Below the pieces are notes generated by a model. The model was not told where the DNA came from. It saw only the letters and a list, made by a program, of their open reading frames with translations, and made no database searches. Shown here piece by piece: positions 47,516 through 57,540 of a stretch of DNA of 64,000 nt. Within the stretch, counting starts at the first letter, position 1. Each line of letters opens with the position of its first letter. The DNA comes from Brachynemurus nebulosus (Eukaryota; Arthropoda; Insecta; Neuroptera; Myrmeleontidae): contig JAPWDM010000017.1 of NCBI GenBank assembly GCA_035578155.1, forward strand, positions 1,326,001-1,390,000, in the 5' to 3' direction. A program made the position numbers and the translations under genes.

Positions 47516-49457
47516 GAAAATGTCTATTATACCCACTCTCATATGTATAAAACGGTGTGATATCATGTGAGAGAGATAACCTAGCTGTGTTTTAATAAAA
47601 TAATAACTAATACTTTACAAATAGTTTTAGCGCAACTTTTAAAAGTAAAATAAAAGTTACAAAAAAAATGAATGATTAGACCAGAAAAATTTCGACCCTA
47701 TCACGTATATTCAAATTATTATGAAGTCGTTAAGTTTTTAAATATTTAATTAAAATACATACATATAATAAATTTTCCATTTATATATAAAAGTAGCTCA
47801 AGCTTTTTTCAAAAAAACATTAATTAAACTAAATTACCTAATAGTCATCGATTTTATGGTTCATGCAAAAAAAAAAAAAATTCTAGTTATGTGCACAAAC
47901 GTTTATTTGCTAACTATTTATAATCCGAAGATATATTTCAATATATAAGATTGTTATTTTAAATAAATTCATATTGTTATAAATTATTTTTGTATGTACA
48001 CAGATAAAGAAAATAACCTATTTTTATAACATTAAAATTTTATGTTTTTTAATTGGCTTTATGTTACTCATTTTAATTATGTATAAATGATACTTTGTCT
48101 TACTCTTTGGACATGCAATTATGTTCTAACTCTTAAAACAAACAATTACTTTACATCGAAATCTGTTGATAAAATTAATTGCAACTATTGAATAAATTAA
48201 GGGTTACCAAGTAAGCATTCATTTTAATTATTGAGAAAATTGTAATATTTGCGTACAAAGCCATTTGCTTTGAAAACAACCGTGCAATTTTTTCGAAAAT
48301 TCATTCCATGAGTACTTTCAAAATATGAATATTGTTAAATCAATAAACTATTTATATTTCCACTCATTTCTCGCTTTTGTAGTTTGCATGATTTCACTAA
48401 ATGACCAATGCAATATTTACTAAATAATATAAAACACATTTTTATAGTCTAATAGATTAGTACAATTTCCTTGTAAATTACAAAAAGTTATCCTTGTTGA
48501 AAAAATTTTCAAATCATGTAATAATATACGCCTACTAAGATCACACTAATTGTAAGGTTATGAACACATCATATCCAGGTACTGACTAATATTGTTCAGA
48601 CTGAATATATAAATAGGGTAAATAGTAAGTAGATCAAATAAATTTGTTTAGTTACTGTTATTTTATAAAATTTATATAGACATACAAGACAATTAAAAGT
48701 TTATATATTTTTCATGAAATAAACTGTACAATAAGTAGCTACCCCTATTTGACCCACTTACTACTTATTAGTTACAATTTAATACTTACTCAGTGTGAAC
48801 AAGTTATTTTGTTACATTAATTTGGAAATACAGTTGATAAGACTAAATATAAGTTATATTGATTCCACTGTTAATTAAAATACTCAAACAAAGAGAAAAA
48901 TTTTTATAATCTGGATTTATTTGTTGTTTGATCCAACAGAAATATAATTCTTAAATGGAAAATTATAATTGGGATGATATTACGTTGAAGATCTGTAGGT
49001 CTAATTTTTAAAGATAAATTTTAATTAAAGCAATGCTTTTTGCTCAGCGAAAAAAATAAGTGATTCGTAGGTATAAGGTATATTAAAAAAAAAGCTGCAA
49101 AAGTGAAACTGGTATTTAAAAAGAGCATTTTTTTAGAATGTAATTTAAATAAAAAAAAAAAAATATGATACATAATACTAAATGCATTGTAAAATAAATA
49201 ATTTTTCATAATTTACATAGCAATGTTCAGTGATTTAGACAAAGCATGATAGATGATTTATTATTTTCTAATTGTTATGTGTACAATTTGATATTGTATA
49301 TTGTTACCTATAGTTATAGTATATAATATCTACAGTTATGTATTATAAACCATTATTATGGTATGTTATTACGTTTGCTGACAATATAAAATATGAAATA
49401 AGTTTTGTTGTAATTCATTTTTACCTTAAAAACATTCCTACTTGTTTTTTAAAGATC
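47516..49457. other. A+T-rich stretch without recognised gene
   Basis: Only a weak inverted pair (AGTAAGTAGATCAAAT near 48625 and its diverged complement near 48746) was seen. Confidence 0.5.
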
Positions 49458-49748
49458 TTTGACCTAGAGTCCCTATCATTGATGTCCTTATAACAAATAG
49501 AGTCATAACATGTGTACTGAACGCTTATTGGTTCCGGCATTTTCTGCCCTAAGTTTGCGTAAAATACATTGGAAATAAATTAAATATTTAACAAAAATCA
49601 TTTAGTTTAACCTAGAAAGAATAATTAAATTACAAATTTTTAATTTTTAATTATTCATTAATTTATTACTTATTAACGATAATTATGTACTCAAAAATAT
49701 TTACTCAAACATAATTAATTTTGAAGCTTTCCGCTCTGTTTTGGAAAA
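49458..49748 (+). mobile_element. MITE family M1, copy A (right end cut by another repeat)
   Basis: Starts TTTGACCTAGAGTCCCTATC and contains GTGTACTGAACGCTTATTGG, AATACATTGGAAATAAATTA, AATCATTTAGTTTAACCTAG and GCTTTCCGCTCTGTTTTGG, all recurring in copies B, C and D. The expected right TIR is absent because a different repeat begins at about 49749. It supplies the intact site for the insertion seen in copy C. Confidence 0.85.
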
Positions 49749-50012
49749 GTCGGTTTCTACACGTTGCTACGAACACCTGCCAACATTGGACGTTTGATGA
49801 TTCGTCGCATCGTGTGGCCGTTGTTCGAATCCACGAGCGTCGAACGTTTGCATTTACATGTTCCAGCCGATGTCGGTATCAGTATTGCCGATTTGCGGGA
49901 AATTTGCCGATTTTGGGAAATTTTAACTACTGGTGGGAAAAATCGGGAATTGTCTTAATTCGGGAAATTTTAAATTATTACATTATAAAATTATCTGAAG
50001 AGTTGATGATAA

Positions 50013-50538
50013 GCGGGTTCTACACGATGCTACGAACGTTCCTTCCAACATTCGATCGAACGTTTGAGGCAATTAAGTTCGATAGTTGGTGCGACGAATG
50101 TATCTGCTACACGGTGAGTCGAATGTTTGATCCAATACGAATGATGATGTGTTGGTACTCAGTCGACAACGCTGTTATCTGTCTGATGTTATCTCTAATG
50201 TTATACACTGATGTTGTCTCTCTTGTATAATGTGTTGGGACAAACGTGGCGAAGATGTTATCTGTCTGATGTTATCTCTAATGTTATACACTGATGTTGT
50301 CTCTCTTCACATGAACGAGTCGTGCGCAACCAACGAACACAACCAACATTGACCTTCAAACGTTCGAAGCATCCCTTTGACTCGGTGCAAGAATACCGAC
50401 ATCGAACGGGACACGACCAAATGCAAATGTTTGACGCTCGACATTGGACACTCGTAGGTTCGAACAACGGCTACACGATGCTATGAACCATCCAACGTCG
50501 AATGTTGGAAGGTGTTCGTAGCATCGTGTAGCAGCGGC
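50013..50538 (+). repeat. repeat family F, copy Y (inside the hAT)
   Basis: TIR-like ends GCGGGTTCTACACGATGCTA and the complement of GCCGCTGCTACACGATGCTA. A tandem duplication inside (GTTATCTGTCTGATGTTATC block, at about 50168-50225 and 50250-50307) makes it about 95 bp longer than the copy at 53307-53736. It is inserted in a hAT that is itself inside another copy of the same family. Confidence 0.85.
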
Positions 50539-50540
50539 AA

Positions 50541-50778
50541 TAATTTAGTAAAATTATTGCTGGTGTTCGCCAAAAAATCTTATTACTCTAACGTTACGTA
50601 ACGTAGCTTGAATCGCTGATTAAGAAGTTAACATGCATTAAATATTAAAACTACATACAATTTCTTAGTGACTGTTTCTTTTCATAATTTTTAAATGTTA
50701 CTACTTTAAACTCTCCGTTACGCAATGTTCGAGTAACAAAAATTTTTGGTGAACGCCAGCAATAATTTTACAAAATTA
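50541..50778. mobile_element. small MITE of about 240 bp
   Basis: Inverted ends of about 65 bp: AAAATTATTGCTGGTGTTCG near the left and GGTGAACGCCAGCAATAATT near the right, with CTAACGTTACGTAACG / CGTTACGCAATGTTCG inside. Directly adjacent to family F copy Y. No coding sequence. Confidence 0.8.
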
Positions 50779-51185
50779 GCATATCGTAAACACTATATTT
50801 TACTTTTATATTAATTATATAACATCACATAATCACAAACTGTAAATTTTTCAATAAAATTATTTTTTGTCAACATTTCTGCCTACTAAACAATCCCAAG
50901 AAAAATAATTATTATCTCACAGGAATCCCAATTTTCATATTTTTCCTTGGAATTTTCTGGTATAGAACAATAATTTAGAGTTTTTAATTTATAATTTTAA
51001 TTAAAATTATAATCGGGGAAAAGACGGAAATTTCCGTAAATTTTTTTCCCGAAATCGGGAAATTTCGTCACATTTTTCGGGACTTTACGACTCTGCTGAT
51101 CGGCAACACTGGTCGGTATTCTTGCACCGAGTCAAAGGGATACTTCCAACGTTTGAAGGACAATGTTCCTTGGTTAGACTCACAG

Positions 51186-52505
51186 AGCAGAGGTACAGCA
51201 CCTATCTCTATCATGAAATCTGCAGTGTGCACTTCTGTGTACGTTAGGCTGGTCGTCCTTTGGATGCGGAAACGTGCGATATTTAATTCGGACGAATACG
51301 CTCGTTTGTCGTTCGTCCAAAATGATATGTCTACTGTTCGTCCACTAGCCCAATGTTCGTCAGTATTTTTCTTTTTAATTTCCTTTTTCTCAAGCCATAA
51401 ATGCTATAAAAATATGTAAAAACAATTTATGGCACGTAATATGCAAAAGTACACAGTTATAATTGTAATTTACCTTCAGTTTTATTTCAATAAAAATAAA
51501 AATCTCATGGGATGGACAAGATGGAATCTTCGCGCGACAAAATCCAAACAAAATTGGATCTGTTCGCACGTCGCAATTATACGCACGGAAACGGACGAAC
51601 GAGACGCTTTCAGTGGACGAGGATGTAGAGCTTCACAGCTGTTTGGATCGTTCGTCCGTTTTCATGCGTATTCGTCCGAATTAAATATCGCACGTTTCCG
51701 CTTCCAAAGGACGACCAGCCTTAAGCTTCTTAATAGTCACACACTCATCGGCAGTCGATCAATGTAGGTGAATCGCAGTACAATGGATTAGATTGTTGTT
51801 TGCATTGTTACATTCCCACACGGAGTGTTGTGGTATCATACATATGTATGTGAATAATGGTCACGTGACGACCAGTACCACCATAGAGTAATAGAGGCAA
51901 CATATCTATCCCTACACTACTGGAACCAGTGTAACATGTAAGAGATAGACAATATGTTGTATACACACACTAGGTTTACATTGTATTAATGCGATTTTGT
52001 GTATTTGTGTGAGTAACGGAGATAGTAGGGGCGGTCACGTGGCTCAGTTATTGCATACATAGCTATGACAGCACACGCATGTACTAAGGGATGTAACAAT
52101 ACCAACAACAATCAAGTCCATTATCGTGTGGTTGATCTTCAATCATCGACTGCTACTGACAAACTGACAACTAAGAAGCCTAATGAGCACAGAAGTACAC
52201 ACTCGTGATTTCAGAAAAGAGATAGTTGCTGTACCTCTGTACTCTGGGAGTACCACCAAGGATAACTAACACAAATACACAGTATCGCACGAATACAAAG
52301 TAAACACCGTGCACGTATATAACATATTTTCTATCTCTTACTGGTTACACTGGTTCCAGTAGTATAGAGATACGTATTGTACCTCTGTCCTCTGTGGTTA
52401 GACTCAACGGCTACACGACTCGTTCGTATGAAGAGAGACAAGACAATATCAGTGTATAACATTACAGATAACATCAAACAGATAACATCTTCGTCCACTG
52501 AATAA
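51186..52505. repeat. inverted-duplicated repeat region (host of a Harbinger MITE)
   Basis: Sequence near 51180-51246 plus 51721-51770 is the complement of 52130-52260 (ACTTCTGTGTACG / CACAGAAGTACACAC, GGCAGTCGAT / ATCGACTGC, AGAGGTACAGCAC). Near 51840-51960 the phrase CACTACTGGAACCAGTGTAA recurs complemented near 52340-52365. Part of 52400-52500 is the complement of family F. Related phrases occur at 57240-57540 and 57830-57900. No gene seen. Confidence 0.7.
51247..51720. mobile_element. Harbinger-like MITE (474 bp) with TTA duplication
   Basis: Terminal repeats of about 58 bp, GGCTGGTCGTCCTTTGGATG on the left and the complement of GGCTGGTCGTCCTTTGGAAG on the right, almost perfect. TTA flanks both ends (51244-51246, 51721-51723). 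The inverted duplicate of the host repeat (near 52170-52190) lacks the insert and reads through this point, giving a paralogous empty site. The frames at 51153-51419 and 51429-51767 cross the element and are not genes. Confidence 0.93.
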
Positions 52506-53207
52506 GGCCTGGCGCATACACTCAATTAGTATCTCGACTAAACTGTTTAGTCGAAATCGATGAGCCTCATGATTTCAACCCAACTAAACTGTTTAGTTGT
52601 AGGATGCGCATACTATCAATCAGTTGTTCAGCGATTTTAAAATTATTCATACCCTTATTTATTCCTATTTGTGCATAATCCTCTTTTTTTCAACCAATCA
52701 TAAATAATAGTTCCTATATCTGTCATGTCTATTATATCTATGATTTTCAAAACTTGTTGAATGTTTTGTGTTTTCAATTTTTAACGATCTTATCAATCAT
52801 CGAATTCAAAAATGGTTAATAGAAAAGGACTTGTCTGTACTTTGCTTTATATAGAACGTACGACAAATAAAATTAAAAGGAGATATTTCGTACATCCCAT
52901 AGTACATCACAGCATAGATAAAATACTCCATAATTTACCATAGAGATTATATGTTCAGGTTAGAGATCGACTATTTAGTTGAGTGTATGCGCACTCCAAT
53001 ACACAGTAATGTACATATATATACCTGTCGATCGATAGTTGTTTAAGTTGTCCGACTTTTTAGTCAAAAAACGATCGATATGGTTTTATGATTTTTTTGT
53101 CGAGCTACTATCGTGTTGATAGTATGCGCACCTCCATAAGTTCCCATAGTCTTTTGATATACAACTAAACAGTTATTCAACTAAAAATTGTGTGTATGCG
53201 GCTAGTC
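52506..53207. mobile_element. Harbinger-like element with TAA duplication
   Basis: Ends GGCCTGGCGCATACACTCAA and the complement of GACTAGCCGCATACACACAA, with subterminal AACTGTTTAGT repeats at both sides. TAA flanks both ends (52503-52505, 53208-53210). A second inverted pair GATGCGCATACTATCA / GATAGTATGCGCAC lies inside. No transposase. Confidence 0.82.
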
Positions 53208-53245
53208 TAAACGTTTGTACCAAACTATTTTCATAATTATGTATT

Positions 53246-53806
53246 GGATCAAACATTCGATTCATCGTGTAGCAGGAACATTCGCAGCACCAACTGTCGA
53301 ACTTAAGCGGGTTCTACACGATGCTACGAACGTTCCTTCCAACATTCGATCGAACGTTTGAGGCAATTAAGTTCGATAGTTGATGCGACGAATGTATCTG
53401 CTACACGGTGAATCGAATGTTTGATCCAATACGAATGATGATGTGTTGGTACTCAGTGGACAACGCCGTTATCTGTCTGATGTTATCTCTAATGTTATAC
53501 ACTGATGTTGTCTCTCTTCACATGAACGAGTCGTGCGCAACCAACATTGACCTTCAAACGTTTGAAGCATCCCTTTGACTCGGTGCAAGAATACCGACAT
53601 CGAACGGGACACGACCAAATGCGAACGTTTGACGCTCGACATTGGACACTCGTAGGTTCGAACAACGGCTACACGATGCTATGAACCATCCAACGTCGAA
53701 TGTTGGAAGGTGTTCGTAGCATCGTGTAGCAGCGGCTTTAATATACTTGCATCAAACGTTCGATCGAACGTTGGAAAAAACATTCATAGCATCGTGTAGA
53801 ACCGGC
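53246..53806. repeat. repeat family F cluster, copies in both orientations
   Basis: 53307-53736 is a direct copy of 50013-50538 without the internal duplication. 53246-53306 is an inverted fragment of the left half (ATTGGATCAAACATTCGA to GTCGAACTT). 53737-53806 is a further inverted end fragment finishing CATCGTGTAGAACCGGCT. The palindromic TTCGATCGAACGTT occurs in both ends. Confidence 0.85.
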
Positions 53807-53878
53807 TAAAGAAAATGGTTGACACACAGAATAATTCAGAAACCAACTTGCTATCTCTGTTGAGTTTGTACTAGTGAT

Positions 53879-54583
53879 TAGTGATGTCGGATAATTAATC
53901 GGTTAGTCAGTTTAGTCGACTCATTTTGTTTACATTTAGCCATATTTTAGTCGACTATTTTACCTTCGATTAAATGATTAAAATGATTAATTTTTTTTTA
54001 AATGACTAAAAACGACTTTTTTAACAATTTTTTTTGTATTTTTATTGGATTTCAAAAAATGGAAATTAAAAAATTATCTATTTGTATGATTTTTTACTTT
54101 TATGTGATTCATATATTGTAACATACCATATATTTCCTCTTCTTAAAGAATATATTAAAAGTCAGTAATCAAATTAACTCGGCAATTCCCAGTGTCACCT
54201 GTAGGTGACAGACATTTTTAATTGTAAACTGTATTAATTTGTTTGTTTAACTTATAGTATAGAGTTGCCACAAGAAAGAAATATAAAGTCATCTATTAGC
54301 CTTCTAATGGTGGTAACAGAACGTAAAGATTTAATTATCTTATCGTTGAAAAAAATTGAAAACATCTGTCACCTCCAAATAACTCTGGGAATTGTCGAGT
54401 TAAAAAAAAAACTCGTTTTTGAAAGAGTTACCTTAAATTCGACTAAAAATTTAGTCGATTAGTCGACTACTCTGTCATTAATCGATAAAAATTAGTCATT
54501 ATAGTCAATATTTTCGACTAATGACTAATTTTATCTGAAAAACAATTTTAGTCGATTAATCGATTAACTGCCTGACATCACTA
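53879..54583. mobile_element. hAT-like element with perfect 8-bp duplication and TAGTCGACTA-type repeats
   Basis: Ends TAGTGATGTCGGATAATTAA and the complement of TAGTGATGTCAGGCAGTTAA. CTAGTGAT flanks both sides (53871-53878, 54584-54591). Subterminal regions are crowded with TTAGTCGACTA and ATTAATCGATTAA-like palindromes, expected binding sites for a hAT transposase. A TTAA-flanked MITE is nested inside. Confidence 0.92.
54178..54399. mobile_element. TTAA-flanked MITE (222 bp), nested in the hAT
   Basis: Ends CTCGGCAATTCCCAG and the complement of CTCGACAATTCCCAG, followed inward by AGGTGACAGA in both arms. TTAA flanks both ends (54174-54177, 54400-54403). TTAA duplication is typical of piggyBac and Kolobok superfamilies. 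The frame at 54265-54462 crosses its right end and is not a gene. Confidence 0.9.
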
Positions 54584-54591
54584 CTAGTGAT

Positions 54592-54810
54592 ATCAGTGTA
54601 GACAAAAAAATTCCTTCTACTTCCCACCACTATGTTATGTAGGTACCTACTGTTTGTAGTGGTGTTGCCTTGATGTTTGAATGTATGTGATTGACCACAC
54701 ACACTACTACATAACACGCATATGCGGACAGAGCAACGTGCAGTTCAAGCAATAATGGTCTTACCAATATATAACAATTGTCGTGCATTCGGTGATCGCC
54801 ACCGACCGAC
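54592..54810. repeat. repeat fragment related to 57230-57540
   Basis: Contains CCCACCACTATGTTAT and CACACACACTACTAC-type phrases also found in the interior of the element at 56467-58410. No gene. Confidence 0.45.
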
Positions 54811-54813
54811 TAA

Positions 54814-55260
54814 GGCCCGATTTACATTAACGCTCTGCTCTCACTCCGATATCACTACGCTCCCGATTCGATATAATCTTGTGTTCACATTACAGTGCTG
54901 ATATCATGCTGGTACCTATTCATTCACATTATAATGCCACTCTAGGTACACTCCCAGTTCGGTCTCAGTTCGATACAAATATCTTTTCATAACTGAATGC
55001 AAGCGGAGTGGAGTTGAATCAAAAAAGTGTTTACACTATAGGTACAAGCCATAACAAGTCTGATATCGCTCCGATAAAATATTACCTGAGTGGTATTGAT
55101 ATTGGAGTGACATTGGAGCGAGAGAGAACCGTGACTGATATCAGACCGATATCAGAGCGATGATGTGAATACACTCATTGTTTATTGTGTAAGAATATTT
55201 TATCGAACCTGGAGCGGAGTGATATCGGAGTGAGAGCAGAGCGTTAATGTAAATCGGGCC
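54814..55260. mobile_element. Harbinger-like MITE (447 bp) with TAA duplication
   Basis: Near-perfect terminal repeats of about 52 bp: GGCCCGATTTACATTAACGC, then CTCTGCTCTCACTCCGATAT, and their complement at the right. TAA flanks both ends (54811-54813, 55261-55263). Interior rich in GATATC and GGAGCGGAGTG phrases. The high match between TIRs suggests a fairly young insertion. Confidence 0.93.
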
Positions 55261-55383
55261 TAAATGCCTTAAGCGGTATCTGACACACTTGACACACTGC
55301 TATCCACATTTTTTTATACATACGCTTAGGGCTTGGGATGAATTGTCACGACTTAATTTATCATAGGGTCTCTACTTGTCTAC

Positions 55384-55690
55384 TTTGACCTAGAGTCCCT
55401 ATAATAAATAGAGTCGTGACACGTTATCATTTTCTTTCCAAAACAGAGTGGAAAACTTCAAAATGAATTATCACATGTTTGAGTAAATATTTTTACGTAC
55501 ATATTATTATTGTTAATAAGTTATGAATTAATGAACAATTAAAAATTTTTAATTAAACTAAATGGTTTTTGTTAATATCTAATCTATTTCCAATGTATTT
55601 TTCGCAAACTTTGAACAGAAAATGCCGGAACCAATCAATGTTCAACACACATGTCACGACTCTATTTATTATAGGGACTCTACTTTGACC
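55384..55690 (-). mobile_element. MITE family M1, copy B
   Basis: Complete, in reverse orientation relative to copy A. Both ends carry GAGTCCCTATAATAAATAGA or its complement, then CGTGACA. The TTTGACCTAGAG linker is shared with the neighbouring copy C, giving a head-to-head chain. A stray end fragment lies at 55340-55380. Confidence 0.85.
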
Positions 55691-55736
55691 TAGAGCCCCT
55701 ATAATAAATAAAGTCCCTATTATACTTTGACTCTAC

Positions 55737-56295
55737 TTTGACCTAGAGTCCCTATAATAGAGTCGTGACATGTGCTGAACGCTGATTGGTTGCGGCATTT
55801 TCTATCCAAAGTTTGTACAAAATACATTGGAAATACATAGGAAACTCCCATTGCGTAATCCACTGGGACCAAATTACTAAATGAAAAAGTAAAAGATCAC
55901 GGGCGTCAGTGTTTCTGATTTATATATTTGTATGATTTACTGTTACAAACTATTACTTAGACACTAACACATTCAAACATATTTGCTTTAAAACACGGAG
56001 GGATGCCATTATACATATCTTGTGTGCGACGAAATTGCTAAATGGGAACGTGCGATATGGAAGTTTGCTATGTAAATTAAATATTAACAAAAATCATTTA
56101 GTTTAACCTAGAAAGAATAATTAAATTAAAACCTCTTAATCGTTCATTAATTCATAAGTTATTAACAATAATTATGTACTACAAAAAAATTTACTCAAAC
56201 ATGTAACAATTAATTTTGAAGCTTTCCGCTCTGTTTTGGATAGAAAATGGCTGACATGTCACGACTCTATTTATTATAGGAACTCTACTTTGACC
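55737..56295 (+). mobile_element. MITE family M1, copy C, interrupted
   Basis: Left part 55737-55833 and right part 56075-56295 together match copy A, joined at GGAAATAAATTAAAT. The intervening 237 bp is a separate TA-flanked MITE. The right end CTATTTATTATAGGAACTCT is intact. Confidence 0.88.
55836..56072. mobile_element. TA-flanked MITE (237 bp) inserted in copy C
   Basis: Ends CATAGGAAACTCCCAT and the complement of CATAGCAAACTTCCAT. TA flanks both ends (55834-55835, 56073-56074). Copy A has the uninterrupted site with a single TA, which proves the boundaries and the 2-bp duplication. TA target implies a Tc1/mariner-type transposase in trans. Confidence 0.93.
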
Positions 56296-56631
56296 TAGAG
56301 TTCCTATTATGGACCATATACATGGATCTAAACTCTTACGGAAGAATTGCCAAAATTGGTCACGAAAATGGCTCACATTTCTTTTTTTATCACTCATGGC
56401 GTTAATAGGTACTCTCAAAATACTGATATGAATATAGCGAATATAGTAACAAAGTAGAGTCCCTATTCGCCACGGGAACTGATTCTAGTGTCATCTGGTG
56501 GTTAAAATAAAATCTCTCTATGACAAGTCAATTTTAAAAAGAAATACGAAAGTACAAACGTAACCAACTTTTTTTTTAACATAATTGATAATAAACAATT
56601 TGAAATAAATATCAATGATATTATTAAGTAT

Positions 56632-56973
56632 TTGGGTAATTCTAAAAAACCTTTAGTTGAAGGAGAACAGGTTTATAAAGCAAACCACATTATTGCATGT
56701 AGTTTGAAAGAAACAAGAAGCTCGGAATGCATACAAATAGCTGCTCTTTGTCAATCATCATCTCAGGTGCAACAAGTGCATCAAATTGAAATGAAGCTAG
56801 AACTTATCAGTAATGAAATAAATATATGTGCAAAATGTTCTTGTATTGCGTGTGCAGGTGGAAAATGCAAGCACATTTTTGCAGCATTAGTTTTTCTTTA
56901 TCGATTGGTTCTCTTGTTTTCTGTTTATATGTACTTACATAAACTAATTTTTCGTTTCTTTTTTTTCTGCTAA
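56632..56973 (+). pseudogene. SWIM zinc-finger protein relic in the ISL2EU-like element
   Basis: Open reading, in frame upstream to about 56570 (NKQFEINI, NDIIKYLG) and ending at TAA 56971-56973. Residues 66-81 counted from the codon at 56632 read CAKCSCIACAGGKCKH: a SWIM-type pattern CxCx7CxH with C69, C71, C79 and H81, followed by IFAALVFLYR, the helix usually seen after the finger. A preceding HIIACSLKE-type segment fits proteins in which SWIM precedes a YqaJ nuclease. After residue 91 the sequence becomes hydrophobic and probably intronic. A possible acceptor (TTTATTTCTAG, about 57080-57090) is followed by NDMTELENGG, which could continue the protein. SWIM domains bind DNA or protein; here the gene appears truncated. 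Confidence 0.65.
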
Positions 56974-57226
56974 ATAATGATAAAATTTTTCTCCATAATG
57001 ATACAAATTTCTTAATTGTTATTATGAAATTTTTTCTAAACTGAACTTAATCCTACATTTCTATCCTTTCTTTTAAAATTTATTTCTAGCAATGATATGA
57101 CTGAGTTAGAAAATGGGGGAAATATAAAAAAAATAAATGTGATGAATATGCTGCTGGTATCCCCAGAGAACAAAGAGAACGAACATTACTATGTTTATAC
57201 TAGGGAAACGAGCGTAACCACAAAGG

Positions 57227-57540
57227 ATAGAAAATAACCCACCACTATGTTATATATGTGCACGCGGAGTTGTGTGTGTTAGTCCGTTGGATGGTGTGTG
57301 TATTAGTGTCTTGCATACATACATACATAATATATACGTGGTGGTGGAACGTATGATGTACGTACACCACGTACATATACCGTGTTAATACGAGAGGTAA
57401 CAATATAACAACAATTGAAACATACCCATTGAGTGCTCGCGAATGAATGAGGACTAAGCAGCCTAAAATGCACATAAAAGCACATAAGCAGTGAAGAGAG
57501 ACGGATATAGAACTTCAATGCTGTGTTTGGACAGTTTTAG
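57227..57540. repeat. unclassified repeat inside the AT-flanked element
   Basis: Contains CCCACCACTATGTTATATAT, a short palindrome GTACGTACACCACGTAC and the phrase CAGTGAAGAGAGACGGATAT. Similar phrases are at 52190-52250, 54610-54720 and 57835-57880, so it belongs to the same loose family. The minus-strand open frames here are not supported. Confidence 0.45.

Larger units (their letters stand above)
49880..51111. mobile_element. hAT-like element with perfect 8-bp duplication
   Basis: Ends CAGTATTGCCGATTTGCGGG and the complement of CAGTGTTGCCGATCAGCAG. The octamer GTCGGTAT flanks both ends (49872-49879, 51112-51119). Intact single copies of GTCGGTAT in the other family F copies serve as paralogous empty sites. 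The interior has repeated GGGAAATTT and CGGGAAAT phrases and two later insertions (50013-50538 and 50541-50778). No transposase; non-autonomous. The open frame at 49721-50230 crosses several junctions and is not a gene. Confidence 0.93.
49749..51185. repeat. repeat family F, copy X, split by a hAT element
   Basis: CGGTTTCTACACGTTGCTACG onward is the complement of the right half of the family F copies at 50013-50538 and 53307-53736 (GATGCTACGAACACC, GTTCGAATCCACGAG, CCGATGTCGGTAT). The reading stops at 49879 and resumes at 51112 with CTTGCACCGAGTCAAAGGGA. The intervening DNA is a hAT element, so 49749-49879 and 51112-51185 belong to one original copy. Confidence 0.85.

Noticed and set aside
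49721..50230. 169-codon open frame, the longest in the window
   Set aside because: It runs across the junctions of an M1 MITE, family F, a hAT end and a second F copy, so it is a chance frame.
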